A stretch of DNA of 6,346 nucleotides, from contig CAMNAB010000146.1 in the NCBI GenBank assembly GCA_946530355.1, positions 1 through 6,346 of the forward strand, given 5' to 3'. A program made the position numbers and the translations under genes. Under the pieces are notes generated by a model. It worked only from the letters and a program-made list of their open reading frames with translations. It was not told where the DNA came from and ran no database searches. This document shows, piece after piece, positions 1 through 5,536 of the stretch (its first letter is position 1; each line of letters begins with the position of its first letter). Source of the stretch: Firm-04 sp003446315. Its GTDB lineage: Bacteria; Bacillota; Clostridia; Oscillospirales; Ruminococcaceae.

Positions 1-11
1 TGACAATGAGA

Positions 12-48
12 CTGCTTGGGAGCAGAATCGGAGCCGGGCACTGCCCGG
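12..48. other. Two hairpins at the left window edge, no gene seen
   Basis: CTGCT-TGGG-AGCAG (12-25) and CCGGGC-ACT-GCCCGG (34-48) are two adjacent perfect stems of 5 and 6 bp. Neither is followed by a U-tract on either strand. Short open frames run off the edge on both strands with no ribosome site or recognisable protein. They could belong to the end of a neighbouring gene or to a structured RNA cut by the window. Confidence 0.3.
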
Positions 49-53
49 TAACA

Positions 54-81
54 TAAAAATAAGCAAAAACATGTATTGCTT
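54..81 (-). terminator. Possible weak terminator after the hypothetical gene
   Basis: On the minus strand AAGCAA (76-81) and TTGCTT (61-66) pair across a 9-nt loop, followed by ATTTTTAT. The stem is only 6 bp with two GC pairs, so the call is tentative. It begins 28 nt after the stop codon of the hypothetical gene. Confidence 0.35.
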
Positions 82-109
82 TCTATTACACAAAATGGGC
101 TTCTTCAGA

Positions 110-790
110 TTACAGCACAAACGTCATCGGCTCCGCATTTTCTGTATTATGATTCTTGCGCGGCTGAATCGTTACCTTCTTTGCGCTTAATTGTATCGTG
201 CCGTAAGCATCAAGATGATTCGTTTCGGGCAGGTCTTTTTCAAATAGCAGTCTGTCTTCCGGATCATATACTCTTAACAGCGGAAAATAGCGGTTGTTGT
301 CTAAATACCGCAAGTAAATGACTGCTTTGTTTTTCGATGTCCTTTTTTCCCGAAACCGGATCAGCAAATGTGCGCCCTGCTCTGCTGCTTCAGATATACA
401 GGTGCGGATCAGTGCGGCATCGTGCTGCTCCGTGCAAAAATATTTCATCAAAACCTGTTCCACAATCGCCAGTACCCCTTCTATACAGTCAGGGGTTTCC
501 AGTGTATCATAAAAGGCTTGACTCACCGTTACATCATAATAACGAAACCACGGAGAATTGCTGTCCTTCCCGCGACCGGACGGTGCAATCTTTTCATCTG
601 CCGCACAGGTCGTCAGATTGATATATAAATGGTGAAAATCACCCATCGTAAATCCTTGTGCGCCCAGATGCATCGCAATCCTGTGCAGCATCACATGCAG
701 CGCCCGGTTCGCAAATTCATGCGGCAGCGGATTCCCTGCAATGTTTTCCGTTTGACTCCTGTAGACCCGGATATCTTTGATTGCACGCAT
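110..790 (-). CDS. Hypothetical protein, 226 aa, unrecognised
   Basis: I do not recognise this protein. It starts MRAIKDIRVYRSQTENIAG and ends with a Pro-Met-Thr-Phe-Val-Leu tail before TAA. No signal peptide, membrane segment or nucleotide-binding motif is visible, so it is probably a soluble cytoplasmic protein. His and Tyr residues cluster at about 32-55 (HVMLHRIAMHL, then DFHHLYINLTTC). A mixed helical middle carries ALIRTCISEAAEQGAHLLIRF. The C-terminal third (about 160-205) looks like strands (KAVIYLRYLDNNRYFPLLRVYD). The reading frame is supported by the consensus promoter and the AAAGGAG site rather than by homology. It is a separate transcription unit from the LRR gene. A stand-alone gene of this size with a strong promoter could be an accessory, phage-related or immunity-type gene, but nothing in the sequence decides this. 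Confidence 0.8.
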   Translation of the reverse strand: MRAIKDIRVYRSQTENIAGNPLPHEFANRALHVMLHRIAMHLGAQGFTMGDFHHLYINLTTCAADEKIAPSGRGKDSNSPWFRYYDVTVSQAFYDTLETPDCIEGVLAIVEQVLMKYFCTEQHDAALIRTCISEAAEQGAHLLIRFREKRTSKNKAVIYLRYLDNNRYFPLLRVYDPEDRLLFEKDLPETNHLDAYGTIQLSAKKVTIQPRKNHNTENAEPMTFVL

Positions 791-797
791 TTCCTCA

Positions 798-804
798 CTC
801 CTTT
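798..804 (-). promoter_or_regulatory. Ribosome binding site (AAAGGAG) that fixes the start of the left-hand gene
   Basis: AAAGGAG lies 7 nt upstream of the ATG at 790. An upstream in-frame start at 823 falls between the -10 and the expected transcription start, so it would not be on the message. Confidence 0.88.
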
Positions 805-825
805 GCCATACGATGATTTGCAAAC

Positions 826-854
826 ATTATAGCATAACGCTCCCGAAATGTCAA
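826..854 (-). promoter_or_regulatory. Consensus sigma-A promoter with extended -10
   Basis: On the minus strand TTGACA (849-854), a 17-nt spacer and TATAAT (826-831) match the full housekeeping consensus, and TGC precedes the -10 as an extended -10 element. The start of transcription should be near 819, giving a leader of about 29 nt to the ATG at 790. The -35 is separated from the upstream terminator's U-tract by one base. Confidence 0.9.
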
Positions 855-855
855 T

Positions 856-901
856 AAAAATGCCATAGTACTTCCGACGGAATATCAGAAATACTATGGC
901 A
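856..901 (-). terminator. Rho-independent terminator of the LRR gene / operon
   Basis: Arms 892-901 and 861-870 pair perfectly over 10 bp (minus strand TGCCATAGTA and TACTATGGCA). A 21-nt loop holds a small inner TTCC/GGAA stem. TTTTT at 856-860 follows at once on the minus strand. It begins 24 nt after the LRR stop codon. The stem is AT-rich, so it may be leaky. Confidence 0.82.
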
Positions 902-925
902 ATCTTTCATGTACGCTGCTCTGCT

Positions 926-1759
926 TTAACGATATGATGCTAAAATCTCTTCCTTTTGCATCCCCGTTCTGCCCTGACAGTCGTATTCTTCATAGAACAG
1001 GCGCGTCGGCTGATTCGCCGGCACGACATGTCTGCCGCCTGCATGCTTATACTGCGCGATCCGGAAACAAATCCGATCCGCATCACATGCATCCAGCATC
1101 ACCGTCATATCCCCGTCGGTCTGCTCTGTGCCGATCAGACGGGCTGCTGCCGAAAACTGATAAATCTGCGGCAGGCTGAACGATGACTTGTGCATGATCG
1201 TCAATACCGGCTTCCGGCGCTCTGCTATGATCTCCTGATACGGCGTATCTTTGAATGCATCATATGCAATCAGATCCGGGATCGCCGTGCATTGCAGATG
1301 CCGCAATCTTGCACATCCCGAAAATGCGCCGCTTCTGATCGCATGCAGCGACTTCGGCAGCACCACCGTTTCCAGTGCCGCACAATTGTGAAATGCATTC
1401 GCTCCGATGACTGTTACCCCTTCCGGGATCGTGATCTCCCGCAATAAGCCGCAGCCCTCAAAACAGCCGATCCCAATCATGCCGCTGGATCCGTCCGGAT
1501 ATCGCATTTCTCCCGGCATAACAATATTTTCCAGCGCATCACAATCCTTGAACGCATAAGCGCCGATCTCACAAAGTGTATTCGACAGCTTGATCCGGTT
1601 GAGCTGTCTGCACTCCCGGAATCCACTCTCGCCGATGACACGGACTGTATCCGGCATCTCCACTTCCATGAACTCTTTGCCGCGAAATTCGCTGCGTTCG
1701 ACCCGGTCTTTGTTGCGGTATCTCATTTTATCCGCAGACTGTCTTTTGAATAATCCCAT
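926..1759 (-). CDS. BspA-type leucine-rich repeat (LRR_5) protein without signal peptide, 277 aa
   Basis: Residues about 33-155 hold five LRR_5 repeats of roughly 23 residues with the usual pattern I-x-(I/L/M)-P-x-x-(V/L)-x-x-I-G-x-x-A-F-x-x-C-x-x-L. Examples are MPDTVRVIGESGFRECRQL, ITIPEGVTVIGANAFHNC and VVLPKSLHAIRSGAFSGC; a partial sixth lies at about 157-176. The third repeat has an extra loop (about 84-94). Such repeats usually mediate protein binding. The N-terminus (MGLFKRQSADKMRYRNKDR) is basic with no hydrophobic core, so no export signal is visible, unlike most surface BspA proteins. The C-terminal ~95 residues are a separate part I do not recognise, including TVMLDACDADRICFRI. The start ATG has AAGGGG 9 nt upstream. 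It has its own candidate promoter and ends in a strong terminator. Function is unknown beyond the repeat class. Confidence 0.88.
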   Translation of the reverse strand: MGLFKRQSADKMRYRNKDRVERSEFRGKEFMEVEMPDTVRVIGESGFRECRQLNRIKLSNTLCEIGAYAFKDCDALENIVMPGEMRYPDGSSGMIGIGCFEGCGLLREITIPEGVTVIGANAFHNCAALETVVLPKSLHAIRSGAFSGCARLRHLQCTAIPDLIAYDAFKDTPYQEIIAERRKPVLTIMHKSSFSLPQIYQFSAAARLIGTEQTDGDMTVMLDACDADRICFRIAQYKHAGGRHVVPANQPTRLFYEEYDCQGRTGMQKEEILASYR

Positions 1760-1878
1760 TTCAATCTACCCCTTATATATTTTGCTTCCGCTTACGCGGT
1801 TACTACCCTATCAGATTATATATTTGTGTTTTGTCTTTATTTATATTTGTACTTTTATTGAAATGCGCTGTTTGTGGA
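1760..1878 (-). promoter_or_regulatory. AT-rich intergenic region with candidate promoter for the LRR gene
   Basis: The 119-nt gap between the lipoprotein stop and the LRR gene start has no visible Rho-independent terminator. On the minus strand a perfect TATAAT lies at 1815-1820; the hexamer 17 nt upstream (1838-1843, TAAATA) is a weak -35. Transcription from it would give a leader of about 50 nt containing a CCGC-GTAA-GCGG hairpin (1788-1799) with a GNRA-type loop. AAGGGG at 1769-1774 is the likely ribosome site, 9 nt before the ATG. With no terminator seen, readthrough from the acylation operon is also possible. Confidence 0.45.
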
Positions 1879-2535
1879 TCAACCGATTGTGACTGTATAG
1901 ACGATCGTTTTGATGTTGTTGCCTTCCAGGAAGAACTGCACTGCTTTGCCATCGGTCTTGTATACGAGGAATGCAGGCGACTCCTGATCCGGTGTGCCGT
2001 ATTTTGCAATGACATCATCATAGGTATCGCCGACTTTGATGCCTTCGTTTGTTGCGACGGTATCATCATTCAGGTCTACTTCATAGATCCGGTTCAGGGA
2101 CTGGTCAAATTCATCCGGATATGTGACGACCTGCATGCCGCCGTAGGTGTAATAATAGCTTGTGCCTGTGAATGCACATGACGGTGCTTCAAAGGTGCTG
2201 TCTGCTGTGCCGAGTGCATCCAGAACCGGCTGGGCTTCATCGCCGCAGACGATCACGGTGCCGTTTGCATTGAAGTCAAAATCAATTGCTGCGCCTGCTG
2301 CTGCATCCTCTGCCGGTGCTTCCGGATCTGCTTCCGCTTCTGCTGCCGATGTTTCCGCTGCCGGTGTTTCTGCTTCCGCTGTTTCTGCTGCCGGTGTTGT
2401 CTCCGCTTCCTGCAGATTGACGGCTGTCTGGCTGCTGCCTGCCTCATCTGCCTGCGACGAATCGCCGCCGCATGCTGTAAGGGCTGACAGCATCATTACG
2501 GCTGTCATAACTGTCAAAATACGCTTCTTGTTCAT
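1879..2535 (-). CDS. Secreted lipoprotein with Ala/Glu/Thr/Pro-rich linker and two-part C-terminal domain, 218 aa
   Basis: A membrane-tethered extracellular lipoprotein of unknown function. The signal peptide has basic N-MNKKR, a hydrophobic core and lipobox LTAC, giving a lipidated Cys22. Residues 23-83 form a low-complexity Ala/Glu/Thr/Pro/Ser linker that spaces the domain from the membrane. The C-terminal domain (about 84-218) looks like two related units. The first contains VIVCGDEAQPVLDALG and a run of tyrosines followed by YGGMQVVTYPD. The second contains VGDTYDDVIAKYGTP and VQFFLEGNNIKTIVYTV. This pattern recalls the BLIP/BamE-like fold common in Clostridia lipoproteins; that match is from memory and only moderate. 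Cys97 and Cys120 could form a disulfide. ATG 2535 follows AAAGGA at 2545-2550 with 9-nt spacing. The gene begins 41 nt after the SGNH gene, so it is probably the last gene of the acylation operon and may serve its substrate polymer. Confidence 0.85.
   Translation of the reverse strand: MNKKRILTVMTAVMMLSALTACGGDSSQADEAGSSQTAVNLQEAETTPAAETAEAETPAAETSAAEAEADPEAPAEDAAAGAAIDFDFNANGTVIVCGDEAQPVLDALGTADSTFEAPSCAFTGTSYYYTYGGMQVVTYPDEFDQSLNRIYEVDLNDDTVATNEGIKVGDTYDDVIAKYGTPDQESPAFLVYKTDGKAVQFFLEGNNIKTIVYTVTIG
2341..2400 (-). repeat. Four imperfect 15-bp tandem repeats in the lipoprotein linker
   Basis: Units 2341-2355, 2356-2370, 2371-2385 and 2386-2400 differ by a few bases each (plus-strand pattern TGCTGCCGNTGTTTC). 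They encode pentapeptides TTPAA, ETAEA, ETPAA and ETSAA (residues 46-65). More degenerate copies flank them. The 15-bp period keeps frame, so copy changes would lengthen or shorten the linker without breaking the gene. Confidence 0.75.
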
Positions 2536-2560
2536 TGGAACTCTTCCTTTCTCCTGCTGT

Positions 2561-2574
2561 GCCGCTTTTGCGGC
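2561..2574 (-). other. Intercistronic GC hairpin between SGNH and lipoprotein genes
   Basis: GCCGC-AAAA-GCGGC on the minus strand is a perfect 5-bp GC-rich stem with a four-A loop. It begins 2 nt after the SGNH stop codon and ends just before the lipoprotein ribosome site. No U-tract follows on this strand, so it is not a classical terminator here. It could protect the upstream message end or tune the ratio of the two genes. On the plus strand it is followed by TTTTAT, but there is no plus-strand gene to end. Confidence 0.5.
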
Positions 2575-2576
2575 TT

Positions 2577-3650
2577 TTATTCTGCCTTCTGTTCACCGCG
2601 GACATTGCCGTAGGCTTCGAGATTCGCAAGCTGTTTTTCATATTCGGCATGATACCGCTTGCAGATATCCTCCCATTCTGCTTGCAGATTGGGGTCTTCA
2701 CTGCGGTTTGGTACATCATACCATGTGACAAGATACTCGCCGAACCATTTGGACAGCTTTTCTGCGCCGGATACATTCATATGCAATCCGCCGTCATAGG
2801 TATCCTGTGTAAAATCAATGCCGGTTTTTTCCAGCATCCTGTCATCCAGAAAATTCACATACGGCAAATGATATTTTTCCGCATATTCCTTGATCTGTGC
2901 ATCCCATTCGTCATACCAGAACGGATAAAGGGACGGTGCTTTGATCAGCACAAGCTGGATCCCGTTTTCCGCACAGAGCTGCATCATTTTATCCAGATAA
3001 TGCCAACTGTTTTCGCTGAATGCATAATCTGTCAGCGGTCTGCCTTCCGGCACATTCTCCGCTGCCTTGACATCTGCCCGCAAATAGTAACCCGAAAAGA
3101 AATTCGGTTCTGCGCCGAAAAAGTATCGGAAATCATCTGCTGTCAGCTCACTCCACCGCGCATGATAACGCAGGATCGGGAAGACATATGACAAAAAGCT
3201 CTCGTCTTCCGTCATGGACGCTTTGATGTTCTCCACTTTGGATCTCGACCACTTCATCCCTTCGATCGACATACGGTTATATGCTTCATTCTGCGGCTCT
3301 CCGTATTTCATCGAGAGGACATTGAATACGACGACTTTCGGTTTCTCATACCGCAGCGTATCTTCCAGCAGATAATAGGACTGCCAGATGAGCTGCTGCG
3401 CCGATCCGCGGATATAAGACGAGATGCCGTATTCTTCCCACAGTGTGACCGGTGAGAAGTTCTCATACACCTCGCAGTCGCCGATGAACACGACATCGTG
3501 GTGCTTATCGCTCTTATAATAATCTGCGACCAGATTGCCTTCCACGACATCAGACATGTACTTCGGCTGGAACAGCCGCTGCAATCCTGCAAGCATGACA
3601 CCTGCTGTCAGCACCATTGCCGTTCCCGCTAATATGACTCTTTTCTTCAT
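2577..3650 (-). CDS. Membrane-anchored SGNH-fold / DltD-like protein with Cys at the nucleophile position, 357 aa
   Basis: By position and fold this should act outside the membrane as the last acyl-transfer step to a surface polymer, like DltD or AlgJ-type proteins. Residues 5-23 form one N-terminal hydrophobic anchor. VVFIGDCEVYENFSP (53-67) is the SGNH block I strand-turn, but the usual Gly-Ser-Ser or Gly-Asp-Ser is Gly57-Asp58-Cys59. RGSAQQLIWQSYYLLEDTL then KPKVVVFNVLS follow as in Clostridia DltD-like proteins. DGGLHMNVSGAEKL carries Asp286 and His290, matching the C-terminal catalytic Asp/His block. The last ~50 residues are charged and helical. I chose ATG 3650, which begins MKKR just before the anchor. 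AGGAG lies unusually close (3 nt), with GGAGAG 12 nt upstream as an alternative. An in-frame TTG at 3674 lacks a ribosome site. It sits 29 nt after the MBOAT gene. Fold and operon role are well supported; catalytic activity is inferred. Confidence 0.85.
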   Translation of the reverse strand: MKKRVILAGTAMVLTAGVMLAGLQRLFQPKYMSDVVEGNLVADYYKSDKHHDVVFIGDCEVYENFSPVTLWEEYGISSYIRGSAQQLIWQSYYLLEDTLRYEKPKVVVFNVLSMKYGEPQNEAYNRMSIEGMKWSRSKVENIKASMTEDESFLSYVFPILRYHARWSELTADDFRYFFGAEPNFFSGYYLRADVKAAENVPEGRPLTDYAFSENSWHYLDKMMQLCAENGIQLVLIKAPSLYPFWYDEWDAQIKEYAEKYHLPYVNFLDDRMLEKTGIDFTQDTYDGGLHMNVSGAEKLSKWFGEYLVTWYDVPNRSEDPNLQAEWEDICKRYHAEYEKQLANLEAYGNVRGEQKAE

Positions 3651-3679
3651 GCTCTCCTGCTTCTCTCCGAACAAATGCT

Positions 3680-5272
3680 TTAGAACTGGTTATAAATGAA
3701 CTGGCTGGAATCATAGCCGATGCCGTATGCGCCGAACACCAGCACCAGCAGCAGCAATCCGATCGTCATGCAGCAGCTCAAAAACCGCGATTTCTCATAC
3801 AGACGGTTCCGGACACTGCCCTTTCTCCCGATCATGCTCGCTGTGAACAGCAGCAGCGTTCCTGCGCCGAGCACAATATAATCCGGCTTCGAAAGTCCCA
3901 GTTCCATCAGGCTGCCGTCCCAGAAGATCCCGATATTCCACTTATAAAACATTGTACCGAACATTCTGAAGGTCAGCGGCACATCCCGGTAACAGTCAAA
4001 CATACGCAGGCAGCCCATCATCAGCGTGGTACGGATTGCCATGAATCCGTCATAGGCTCTGGTGTTGCTCCATGCATATTTTTTGTGGAATTTCTCGTAA
4101 AGCGGTGTCAGCCGTTCGGAGATCAGGATGATGACTGCATTCATCAAGCCCCAGACAATGAAATTCCATGCGGCTCCGTGCCAAAGACCGGTCAGGAACC
4201 AGACTGCAATTGTTGCGATATACACCGGCACATATTTGCCGACGGTCTTGCCCAGCTTCTCTCTGCTCCACTTCGAGAGTTTCAGCATCGGCTGGCACAC
4301 ACTCAGCGGATAAAACAGGTAATCCTTGAACCATGTATTCAGCGTGATATGCCATCTGCGCCAATACTCCGTGATATTCTTGGAGAAAAACGGCCGTTCA
4401 AAGTTCTCTGCAATCGGGATGCCGAGCACCTGCCCGATACCGATCGTGATATCAATTCCGCCGGTGAAGTCGGCATAAAGCTGCAAGGTATAATACAAAA
4501 TACCGACAAAGGCATACATGCCCTGATACTGCTCCGGATCTGCGATCAGTGTGGTGACTGCCGGCAGGATACGGTCGGCAAGTGCCACTTTCTTGAAATA
4601 ACCCCACAAAATGCGCTGCACACCCAGCATCACACGCTTTTCGTCAAAGCCGTTTCCGGCATACAGCCCCTTTGACAGCTCATCAAACCGGCTGATCGGG
4701 CCCTGAATGAGCTGCGGGAAGAATGATACAAACAATGTCAGCTTTGCAAAATTCTTCTCACACGGATATTTCTCACGGTATACGTCGATCGCATAGCCCA
4801 TCGTCTGGAACAGATAAAACGAAATGCCCATCGGCAGCAGGAAATTCGGTACGGGAAGCGTTCCCTCATTGCCGAACCAGCCCATCACGGTGTTGACATT
4901 CCGGATGGTGAATGCGCCGTACTTGATGACTGCCAATATGCCGAAATTCAGCACCAGCAGCAAGACCAGCCAGCGAAACCGCTTCTTTTTCTGCTTCTCT
5001 TTATAGGTCTTCTTTTCGTCTCTGCTCCACTCGGATTTGTGTGCCTTGACTTCTTCCTTTGCGCGTTCTGCCATCTGTTCGATTTTGCGCGTGATGCCGT
5101 AGGTACTCGCTGCCGTGACTGCGATATACAGCAGATTCGTCCAGCCCGAATAGGCATAAAACGCAATGCTCGCCGCAAGCAGCAGCATCCAGCGGTATTT
5201 CTGCGGGAACGCAAAATACAGGATAAACAGCGCGATCAGTCCGAAGATAAAGAGCGAATCGGTAAACAGCAT
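3680..5272 (-). CDS. MBOAT-family membrane acyltransferase (DltB/AlgI-like), 530 aa, with DltX-like C-terminal tail
   Basis: A polytopic membrane protein expected to take the acyl or aminoacyl group from the carrier protein inside the cell and pass it to the outer face. MBOAT signatures are clear: EYWRRWHITLNTWFKDYLFYPL-like sequence with His308, and FLTGLWHGAAWN with the invariant His365. Hydrophobic segments cover about 3-22, 28-41, 45-58, 100-118, 143-160, 252-268, 350-385 and 465-482, with the last at 500-518. A highly charged Lys/Glu-rich cytoplasmic loop lies at about 62-99. At 530 residues it is nearer to AlgI than to DltB (about 400). The last six residues, FIYNQF (525-530), resemble the conserved C-terminal motif of the microprotein DltX. 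The start ATG at 5272 overlaps the carrier stop as TAATG, with GAGGA at 5279-5283 six nt upstream. The TAA stop is 29 nt before the SGNH gene start. The family call is very secure, the substrate is not. Confidence 0.95.
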   Translation of the reverse strand: MLFTDSLFIFGLIALFILYFAFPQKYRWMLLLAASIAFYAYSGWTNLLYIAVTAASTYGITRKIEQMAERAKEEVKAHKSEWSRDEKKTYKEKQKKKRFRWLVLLLVLNFGILAVIKYGAFTIRNVNTVMGWFGNEGTLPVPNFLLPMGISFYLFQTMGYAIDVYREKYPCEKNFAKLTLFVSFFPQLIQGPISRFDELSKGLYAGNGFDEKRVMLGVQRILWGYFKKVALADRILPAVTTLIADPEQYQGMYAFVGILYYTLQLYADFTGGIDITIGIGQVLGIPIAENFERPFFSKNITEYWRRWHITLNTWFKDYLFYPLSVCQPMLKLSKWSREKLGKTVGKYVPVYIATIAVWFLTGLWHGAAWNFIVWGLMNAVIILISERLTPLYEKFHKKYAWSNTRAYDGFMAIRTTLMMGCLRMFDCYRDVPLTFRMFGTMFYKWNIGIFWDGSLMELGLSKPDYIVLGAGTLLLFTASMIGRKGSVRNRLYEKSRFLSCCMTIGLLLLVLVFGAYGIGYDSSQFIYNQF

Positions 5273-5511
5273 TACTCGTCCTCAAGCTCCTCAACCATTT
5301 TTGCAAGGGCTGCCGCAGAGTTGAAGTTTTCCGGAATGATCTTGTCTGCCGGAATCGTAATGTCAAACTCATTGCTCAGTTCTGAGATCAGCGTGACAAT
5401 GTCAAAGGAATCAAGGATCTTCTTGTCGATCAGCTTGTCCTCGGCTTCGAAATCCACATCCTCGTGGAGATCCTGCAAAATTTCGATCACAGTTGCAAGT
5501 GTTTCACTCAT
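5272..5511 (-). CDS. Acyl/aminoacyl carrier protein (DltC-like), 79 aa
   Basis: A small acidic helical carrier that should hold the activated acid as a thioester on a 4'-phosphopantetheine arm and present it to the membrane acyltransferase. The attachment site is Ser35 in the motif ILDSFDIVTLI, a good match to the D-S-x-D/E-x-(V/I) signature of DltC and acyl carrier proteins. The length of 79 residues is normal. I chose the ATG at 5511 because GGAGG at 5521-5525 sits 9 nt upstream and the protein then starts directly with the first carrier helix; the in-frame extension upstream would add a basic, non-homologous tail overlapping the ligase gene. Its TAA stop shares one base with the ATG of the MBOAT gene, which implies coupled translation. 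It lies directly after the ligase, whereas dltC follows dltB in classical dlt operons. Confidence 0.95.
   Translation of the reverse strand: MSETLATVIEILQDLHEDVDFEAEDKLIDKKILDSFDIVTLISELSNEFDITIPADKIIPENFNSAAALAKMVEELEDE
5279..5283 (-). promoter_or_regulatory. Ribosome binding site of the MBOAT gene, inside the carrier gene
   Basis: GAGGA on the minus strand lies within the last codons of the carrier protein, 6 nt before the overlapping TAATG stop/start. This supports translational coupling of carrier and acyltransferase. Confidence 0.65.
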
Positions 5512-5520
5512 TTTCTTTTT

Positions 5521-5525
5521 CCTCC
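5521..5525 (-). promoter_or_regulatory. Ribosome binding site of the carrier protein gene (GGAGG)
   Basis: GGAGG on the minus strand, 9 nt before the ATG at 5511, within the 25-nt gap after the ligase stop. It decides the carrier protein start against the longer in-frame extension. Confidence 0.8.
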
Positions 5526-5536
5526 GTTTGTTTTGT

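Noticed and set aside
110..823. 237-residue version of the left-hand gene
   Set aside because: Its start lies between the -10 element and the expected transcription start; ATG 790 has the AAAGGAG site.
2561..2576. Plus-strand terminator (hairpin followed by TTTTAT)
   Set aside because: There is no plus-strand gene upstream for it to end; it is treated as an intercistronic hairpin of the minus-strand operon.
2162..2728. Plus-strand frame rich in Ala/Ser
   Set aside because: It is the antisense of the lipoprotein's repetitive linker and has no start signals.
2535..3191. Plus-strand hydrophobic 218-residue frame
   Set aside because: Antisense shadow of the SGNH gene, whose motifs and operon position are convincing.
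2577..3674. Longer SGNH protein starting at TTG 3674
   Set aside because: No ribosome site precedes it and it would place eight polar residues before the natural MKKR plus hydrophobic anchor start at 3650.
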